A stretch of 9,275 bases of DNA from DASVAL01 sp035649575 (GTDB lineage: Bacteria; Planctomycetota; UBA1135; UBA2386): assembly GCA_035649575.1 (NCBI GenBank), contig DASRJH010000145.1, positions 1 through 9,275 of the forward strand, written 5' to 3'. How positions within the stretch are numbered: the stretch's first letter is position 1; every line of letters starts with the position of its first letter. Under the pieces are notes generated by a model. That model searched no databases and was not told the DNA's origin. It saw only the letters and a program-made list of their open reading frames with translations. Positions 5,110 through 9,275 of the stretch are shown piece by piece. The translations under genes were made by a program, and so were the position numbers.

Positions 5110-7677
5110 GTGTCCGAGATCCCGGTTCCTGCCGAGCTCCTGCTCGAGAATCTGCAGCCGCTGCGCGCGCTGGCTCGCCGGCTGACGCGCGACCTTCACG
5201 CGGCCGACGACGCGGTTCAGGACACGGTGGTCGCAGCGATGACGCACCGCGCGCCGAGCCGCACCGCGCTGCGCAACTGGTTGCGCGCGATCCTGCGCAA
5301 CAACCTGCGCGCGCACGCGCGGACAGGGTCGCGCCGCCACGAACGCGAAGCCCGCCGCGCGGCGCCCGGCGACGCGCCGTCCGCGGCCGATGTCGCGAGC
5401 GAGCTCCAGCTGCACCGCCGGCTCGTCGAGCTCGTCCAAGGGCTCGAGGAGCCGAGCCGCCAGGCCTTGTTCCTGTGCTTCTGGCGCGGACTCGAGCCGC
5501 GCGCGATCGCCGACCTGCTGGCCGTGCCGCAGAAGACCGTGCACTCGCGCATCGCGCGCGGGCTCGCGCGGCTGCGCGAACGGCTCGACGCCGAACGTGG
5601 CGGCCGGGCCGCGTGGATGCCTGCGCTGATTGCGTTCGGTGGGGGCGCGCGCGCCGGGCTGGGTGCCGTGGGCCTCACCACGGGAGTGATGCTGCTCATG
5701 AAGACGAAGCTCGCTGTCGCGTTGTCAATCGCGGTCGCCGCCGTGGTGCTGCTGCCGTGGTGGTGGGAGCCCGCATTGGGCCAGGGCGCGCCGGGCCAGC
5801 CCGTGGTCGCCGCGCAGCAGGCCGGGGCGCAGTCGGCGCAGCCTGCCGTCGGCGTGCAACGGACCGAGGTCGCGGCCGCGACGCCGGACACCGCTCCGGC
5901 GGGGGAGGTCGCAGACGCTGCTCGCGAACTGTTGACGGGATTCGTGGTCGACCTCGATGGCCGACCGGTGGCCGGCGTCGAGATCGTGTTCGCGCGCAAG
6001 ACGGACGAGACGGCGCTCGCGCGCGACGACACGGTGCCGCCCGGTGTGAGCGTTGCAGACGGCAGCTTCCACGTGCCGCTGCCCGCGCGCGAGGGGTGCT
6101 TGACGACGTCGGGCGGCAGCTGGGCTGCCGTGCTGCGGCCGTGGCTCGGCGCGCGCATGCCCGCGGAACCACCCGTCGTCGTCGTGGCCCCGAGCCGCAG
6201 CTACGCGGGCACGGTCGTCGATCCCGACGGGCTGCCGGTCGCGCAGGCGCGTGTCGTCGTCGTGGTCGGCGACGCGATCGTACCGATGCGCGCCGCCGGC
6301 GGGCGCACGATCGCGCTGCTGAGCGACCTCGCAGCGACCGACACCGATCCGCAGGGCAGGTTCCATCTGGCCGAGGTCGGGTACGTGCCGAACGCGCGCG
6401 TGACCGCGAGCAGGCGGCCGTTCACCGATGCTGGCGTGGCGTTGCCCGAGGCCTCGACGCCGGACCTGCTGTTGCGGCTCGGCGCCGCGAAGCCCGATGC
6501 GAAGCTCGTGCACGGCATCGTGCTCGACGCGCAGGGCCGTCCCGTCGCCGGAGCGCTCGTCGCAGCCGCCGGCAACGCGGTGCGCACGACGGCTGACGGT
6601 CGCTTCGCGGCACCGTGGGGCTGGCAGCGGCCGACCGCCGTGCGCGCCGTGCATCCGGGACACGGCGCCGTGCAAGCGATGTTGCAGCCGGGACCCGATC
6701 AGCCCGGCTGGCGGCCCGGGGATCCGATCACGCTGCGGCTGCCGGCCGCCGCGGGCGCGGTCGCGGGGCGCGTCGTCGACGCGGACGGCAAGCCGGTCGC
6801 CGGCGTGCGCGTGTGGACACCCGACCTGACCTACTTCGGCCACGTCGAGAGTGCCGAGAACGGCCACGAGGTCTCGCGCGACTGTTCGGTCGAAGAGCTC
6901 GCCGCGGACAGCAAGGCGCCGCTGTCGCTCGCGACGACGTCGGACCGCGAGGGGGCGTTCGCGCTGCGTGGGCTGCTGCCGCGGCCCTACGCGCTGTTCG
7001 CGATGCAGCCGGGCACGCTCGCGGCGGCCGGTCCGGTCTGGGCCGCGCCCGGCGATCTGGCTGAGCTGCGGCTCGAGGCGCCGGCGTTGCGCGCGATCGC
7101 GGGTCGCGTCTGTTCGCGAGCGGGCACGCCGCTGGCCGGTGTGCGCATAGCACTGGGTCGCGCGCTGCAGTGGCAGCGACCCGAGCGCGATCCCGATCCG
7201 TGGGCCGGCTGCACGTTCTTCGCCGGCGGCCCGGCGCAGGCGTTCCGCGAGGCCGCCGTCGCGACCGACGCCGAGGGACGTTTCCACTTCGCGGGCATCC
7301 ATCTGGCCGGCAGCTACCTGACGTTTCAGGGCGACGCGGTGTTCATGGCGCCGCCGTTCCAACTCGCGCCGGAGGTCGACTGTGAACGTCTCGAGGTCGC
7401 ACTGCCCGTGCGCAGCACGTTCCGCATCGTGCTCGACCGGCCAGGTGAGGCCGATGCGTTCAAGATCCGGACCGTCGACGACAAGCACGCGACCGTGCTG
7501 GTGCGCGTCGAGGGCTTCGAGATCTCGATGGGTCGCATCGAGCTCGCCGAAGGGCGCTCGCCGGACATCAACGCGGAGGCGCGCGAGGTCATGGTCGTGC
7601 TGCTGCGCGGGGAGGCCGAGGTGCGGCGTGCGACGGTGCGGCTGCCCGAAGGCAGCGGGCACGAAGTGCGGCTCTGA
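5110..7677 (+). CDS. ECF-type sigma factor fused to a transmembrane anchor and carboxypeptidase-regulatory-like repeats
   Basis: 855 residues from GTG 5110. Sigma-70 region 2 lies at about 10-75 (LARRLTRDLHAADDAVQDTVVAAM, then NWLRAILRNNLRAHAR). Region 4 lies at about 100-160, with the helix-turn-helix PRAIADLLAVPQKTVHSRIARGLARLRERL. A single hydrophobic helix follows at about 198-216 (LAVALSIAVAAVVLLPWWW) after KTK. An Ala/Gln/Pro-rich linker then leads to five beta-sandwich repeats of the carboxypeptidase-regulatory type. They begin near 276 (GFVVDLDGRPVAGVEI), 365 (GTVVDPDGLPVAQARV), 467 (GIVLDAQGRPVAGALV), 551 (GRVVDADGKPVAGVRV) and 663 (GRVCSRAGTPLAGVRI). I predict an inside-to-outside topology, sigma in the cytoplasm and repeats in the periplasm, so this could be a one-protein signal-to-transcription device. 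No separate anti-sigma gene is adjacent. An upstream ATG at 4972 would add 46 Ser/Arg-rich residues that look non-coding. GTG 5110 fits family N-termini, though no clear Shine-Dalgarno precedes it. Confidence 0.88.
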   Translation: MSEIPVPAELLLENLQPLRALARRLTRDLHAADDAVQDTVVAAMTHRAPSRTALRNWLRAILRNNLRAHARTGSRRHEREARRAAPGDAPSAADVASELQLHRRLVELVQGLEEPSRQALFLCFWRGLEPRAIADLLAVPQKTVHSRIARGLARLRERLDAERGGRAAWMPALIAFGGGARAGLGAVGLTTGVMLLMKTKLAVALSIAVAAVVLLPWWWEPALGQGAPGQPVVAAQQAGAQSAQPAVGVQRTEVAAATPDTAPAGEVADAARELLTGFVVDLDGRPVAGVEIVFARKTDETALARDDTVPPGVSVADGSFHVPLPAREGCLTTSGGSWAAVLRPWLGARMPAEPPVVVVAPSRSYAGTVVDPDGLPVAQARVVVVVGDAIVPMRAAGGRTIALLSDLAATDTDPQGRFHLAEVGYVPNARVTASRRPFTDAGVALPEASTPDLLLRLGAAKPDAKLVHGIVLDAQGRPVAGALVAAAGNAVRTTADGRFAAPWGWQRPTAVRAVHPGHGAVQAMLQPGPDQPGWRPGDPITLRLPAAAGAVAGRVVDADGKPVAGVRVWTPDLTYFGHVESAENGHEVSRDCSVEELAADSKAPLSLATTSDREGAFALRGLLPRPYALFAMQPGTLAAAGPVWAAPGDLAELRLEAPALRAIAGRVCSRAGTPLAGVRIALGRALQWQRPERDPDPWAGCTFFAGGPAQAFREAAVATDAEGRFHFAGIHLAGSYLTFQGDAVFMAPPFQLAPEVDCERLEVALPVRSTFRIVLDRPGEADAFKIRTVDDKHATVLVRVEGFEISMGRIELAEGRSPDINAEAREVMVVLLRGEAEVRRATVRLPEGSGHEVRL

Positions 7678-7741
7678 ACGGCGCGGGCTCGGTCGAGGGC
7701 GTTGGGGGCGAGGCGTCGATCTCGCGGTTGCGTCGATCGCG

Positions 7742-7764
7742 GCTCGCCGCCTGCTGCGGCGGGT
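7742..7764 (+). terminator. Possible terminator hairpin downstream of the sigma-factor gene
   Basis: CGCCGC (7745-7750), loop CTGCT and GCGGCG (7756-7761) form a 6-bp GC stem. Three further pairs (7742-7744 with 7762-7764, two of them G-U wobbles) extend it to 9 bp. It lies 64 nt after the TGA. No T-run follows, so it is not a classical intrinsic terminator. It sits in the 186-base gap between convergent genes, where termination is expected. That gap also holds a 9-nt direct repeat (GCGTCGATC at 7713 and 7730) and is otherwise featureless. Confidence 0.3.
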
Positions 7765-7847
7765 GGGATGGCAACTTCCTGCACATGCAACATGACAGCC
7801 CAACACCCGATGCACAATCCGTTCGCGCCGAAAGACGATGAGCGTGA

Positions 7848-7869
7848 CGGTGAGCCGTGAGCCTCACCG
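7848..7869 (-). terminator. Possible hairpin over the 3' end of the rRNA methyltransferase gene
   Basis: CGGTGAG (7848-7854) pairs perfectly with CTCACCG (7863-7869) around an 8-nt loop. The stem covers the methyltransferase stop codon (7864-7866 on the minus strand). It lacks a T-run. It could stabilise the mRNA end or aid termination for either converging transcript. Confidence 0.25.
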
Positions 7870-9039
7870 CACCTGCAGCACCGCGACCTTGAGATACCTC
7901 GTCTCCGGGCACTCGAGCGCGACCGGATGATCCGCGCCGGCGCCGCGCAGCATCAACAGCCGCGCATCGCGCCCGGCTCTCGCCGCCGCGTCGCGCAGCA
8001 TGCGCAGGAAGCGGTCTTCGCTGACGCTGCCCGAGCACGAGCACGTTACGACGAACCCGCCGCGGTCGACCTTCTCGAAGCCGAGCCGGTTCAGATCCGC
8101 GTACTTCTGCAGGCCCGTTTCGATCTCGTCGTGGTGATGCACCCACTTCGGCGGGTCGAGCACGATCAGGTCGTGCGCACCCTGCTGCGCCTCGCGCAGC
8201 AGATCGAACGCGTCGCCGTGCACAGCCGTGATCTTCAGCTTGTTCGCAGCGGCGTTCGTCGAAGTCTGCGCGACCATCTCCTCGTCGAGATCGGCGGCGA
8301 CCACCTTCGCGGCGCCGCCGACCGCGGCGTTCATCGCAAAGCCACCGCTGTTGCAACACAGATCGAGCACCGAACGCCCCTTCGCGAGCTGGCGCACGAG
8401 CCACCTGTTGTCGCGCTGGTCGGCGAAGAAGCCCGTCTTGTGCGCGCCTCCGGCCGACACCGCATACGAGAGCCCGTGCTCGCGCACGGTCGTCGGCACG
8501 ACCGCGGCCCGCGGCAGCTTCTCCATGCCCTCGCGCTCGGCCCATTCCTTGTCCTGCAGCAGCACGAGCTGACTCTCGGGTCGATGCCGCAGCAGCCATT
8601 CGCCGAGCGGCTCGAGCTGCTGCAGCATGCCGAGCGAGGCGACCTGCGCGACGAACGCGCTCCCGAGCCGGTCGATCACGAGACCCGGAAAACCGTCACC
8701 CTCGGCGTGCACGAGCCGATACGCGTCCGCGATCTTCGGCAGGTGCAGCACCTCCTCTCGCAGCGCCGTGGCCGCGCGCAGCGCCTGCACGAAGTGGCTC
8801 TCGACGTCGCCGACGAGTTCGTCCGCGAACATGCGCAGCGCGAGCTCGGCGCGCGGATTGTAGAAGCCCGTGCCGACGAGCCGGCCTTCGCGGTCCTTCA
8901 CCTTGCACACGGAGCCAGCGGGCAGCGGCGAGCCGGGCTTCTGGATCATCTTGCGATAGAACCACGGGTGCCGGCCGTTGACGCGCACCTTGAGCCGCAG
9001 CTCGGCCGGCGGCGCGGACCCGACAGCACGGCGGCTCAT
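7864..9039 (-). CDS. rlmI: 23S rRNA (cytosine-5) methyltransferase, RlmI family
   Basis: 391 residues, close to the roughly 396 of E. coli RlmI. An N-terminal PUA-type RNA-binding domain occupies about 12-90 (LRLKVRVNGRHPWFYRKMI, VKDREGRLVGTGFYNPRAELALRM). A connecting domain follows at about 105-190 (YRLVHAEGDGFPGLVIDRLG). The SAM-dependent domain then shows HKTGFFADQRDNR (200-212), motif I LDLCCNSGGF (225-234), acidic D250 ending motif II, motif IV LDPPKW (294-299) and TCSCSG (332-337), with Cys residues expected to include the catalytic one. RlmI makes m5C in 23S rRNA (C1962 in E. coli); the exact site here is inferred from the family. The start ATG at 9039 overlaps the preceding protease TGA as ATGA. 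Longer upstream in-frame sequence to 9216 lies over the protease gene and is rejected. It is probably co-translated with the protease. Confidence 0.88.
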   Translation of the reverse strand: MSRRAVGSAPPAELRLKVRVNGRHPWFYRKMIQKPGSPLPAGSVCKVKDREGRLVGTGFYNPRAELALRMFADELVGDVESHFVQALRAATALREEVLHLPKIADAYRLVHAEGDGFPGLVIDRLGSAFVAQVASLGMLQQLEPLGEWLLRHRPESQLVLLQDKEWAEREGMEKLPRAAVVPTTVREHGLSYAVSAGGAHKTGFFADQRDNRWLVRQLAKGRSVLDLCCNSGGFAMNAAVGGAAKVVAADLDEEMVAQTSTNAAANKLKITAVHGDAFDLLREAQQGAHDLIVLDPPKWVHHHDEIETGLQKYADLNRLGFEKVDRGGFVVTCSCSGSVSEDRFLRMLRDAAARAGRDARLLMLRGAGADHPVALECPETRYLKVAVLQVR

Positions 9040-9275
9040 CGGCCCGTCTTCACGGGTGCAGGTGGTGCCACGGGCAGCGGCCGCGGATTGCTGCGGATCT
9101 CTTCGAGCAGGATCTCGACGCCCTTCTCGAGCTGCGGATCGCGGCCCTTGCACACCGCATTCACGTCGTTCTCGACCACGACGTCGGGATCGACGCCGTA
9201 ACCCTCGATCGTCCACACCGGCCCCGGCTCGGTGTTGCCGAACTCGGGCACGTTGACCGAGCCGCCGTCGAGCAG
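9036..9275 (-). CDS. Tricorn-type S41 protease, C-terminal fragment (runs off window)
   Basis: The last 79 residues of a gene whose 5' part lies beyond the right edge. The frame is open to base 9275, and the GTG at 9251 is internal. The sequence LLDGGSVNVPEFG, followed by EGYGVDPDVVVENDV and CKGRDPQLEKGVEILLEEI, matches the characteristic end of tricorn protease homologues (WD/beta-propeller plus PDZ plus S41 peptidase). It closes with a Pro-rich tail PRPLPVAPPAPVKTGR. The catalytic serine lies upstream of the visible part. Tricorn homologues degrade oligopeptides. Its stop overlaps the methyltransferase start by 4 bases, indicating an operon. Confidence 0.85.
   Translation of the reverse strand: MLDGGSVNVPEFGNTEPGPVWTIEGYGVDPDVVVENDVNAVCKGRDPQLEKGVEILLEEIRSNPRPLPVAPPAPVKTGR

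Noticed and set aside
4206..6596. Long plus-strand ORF (796 codons) crossing the selenoprotein and sigma genes
   Set aside because: The composition is overwhelmingly Arg/Ala and it runs across two real genes in another frame. It is a third-position GC artefact.
5725..7815. Long minus-strand ORF (696 codons) opposite the sigma fusion
   Set aside because: It is Arg/His-rich with no recognisable domain, and is an expected GC-rich shadow of the well-supported plus-strand gene.
9040..9216. N-terminal extension of the RlmI-like protein to 9216
   Set aside because: It overlaps the tricorn-type protease C-terminus in another frame. The ATG at 9039 gives the family length and an ATGA overlap.
1..9275. 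tRNA, rRNA, tRNA-Sec, CRISPR arrays or insertion-sequence genes
   Set aside because: Nothing by eye resembles tRNA arms, regularly spaced repeats or a transposase. Absence of selC in this window says nothing about the genome.

Overview
The window is GC-rich bacterial DNA (two hand-counted 60-base coding rows give about 73-77% GC) and densely packed with genes. The best lineage hint is the gene at 5110-7677. It fuses an ECF-type sigma factor to a membrane anchor and five carboxypeptidase-regulatory-like repeats, an architecture I associate with Planctomycetota and related uncultured lineages. A tricorn-type S41 protease tail fits that guess. The lineage call is inference, not proof.

Layout. 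(1) 1-2866, plus strand: the 3' part of pheT (phenylalanyl-tRNA synthetase beta subunit), then a stand-alone 5'-3' exonuclease of the PolA N-terminal/FEN type. (2) 2863-3048: a small Cys/His-containing hypothetical ORF overlaps the exonuclease stop by ATGA. Its 3' part carries an imperfect copy of the exonuclease C-terminal coding sequence, which suggests a rearrangement. (3) 3049-3706: a lower-GC patch (about 61% by hand count over 3181-3660) holding a hicB-hicA toxin-antitoxin pair. The hicA frame has no stop near its expected end and runs antisense into the next gene. (4) 3707-4270, minus strand: a NudL-like Nudix CoA pyrophosphatase. (5) 4357-4962, plus strand: an AhpD/peroxidase-related enzyme whose reading frame is interrupted only by an in-frame TGA. 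The TGA sits exactly where the second catalytic cysteine of the CxxC motif belongs, and a 7-bp hairpin starts 17 nt downstream of it. I read this as a selenoprotein (CxxU) with a bacterial SECIS element. (6) 5110-7677, plus strand: the membrane-tethered sigma factor. (7) 7864-9275, minus strand: an RlmI-type 23S rRNA methyltransferase, preceded in the same operon (ATGA overlap) by the C-terminus of a tricorn-like S41 protease that runs off the window.

Working together: pheT and the exonuclease form a housekeeping translation/DNA-maintenance run. The protease and rRNA methyltransferase form a second run on the other strand, convergent with the sigma gene. Between them lies an accessory segment with a toxin-antitoxin pair, a Nudix enzyme, a putative selenoenzyme and a membrane-tethered sigma factor. 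The selenoenzyme and sigma gene point the same way and are 147 bases apart, or only 9 if the upstream ATG of the sigma gene is used, so they could be co-expressed. No selenocysteine machinery (selA, selB, selC, selD) is visible here and it must be sought elsewhere in the genome.
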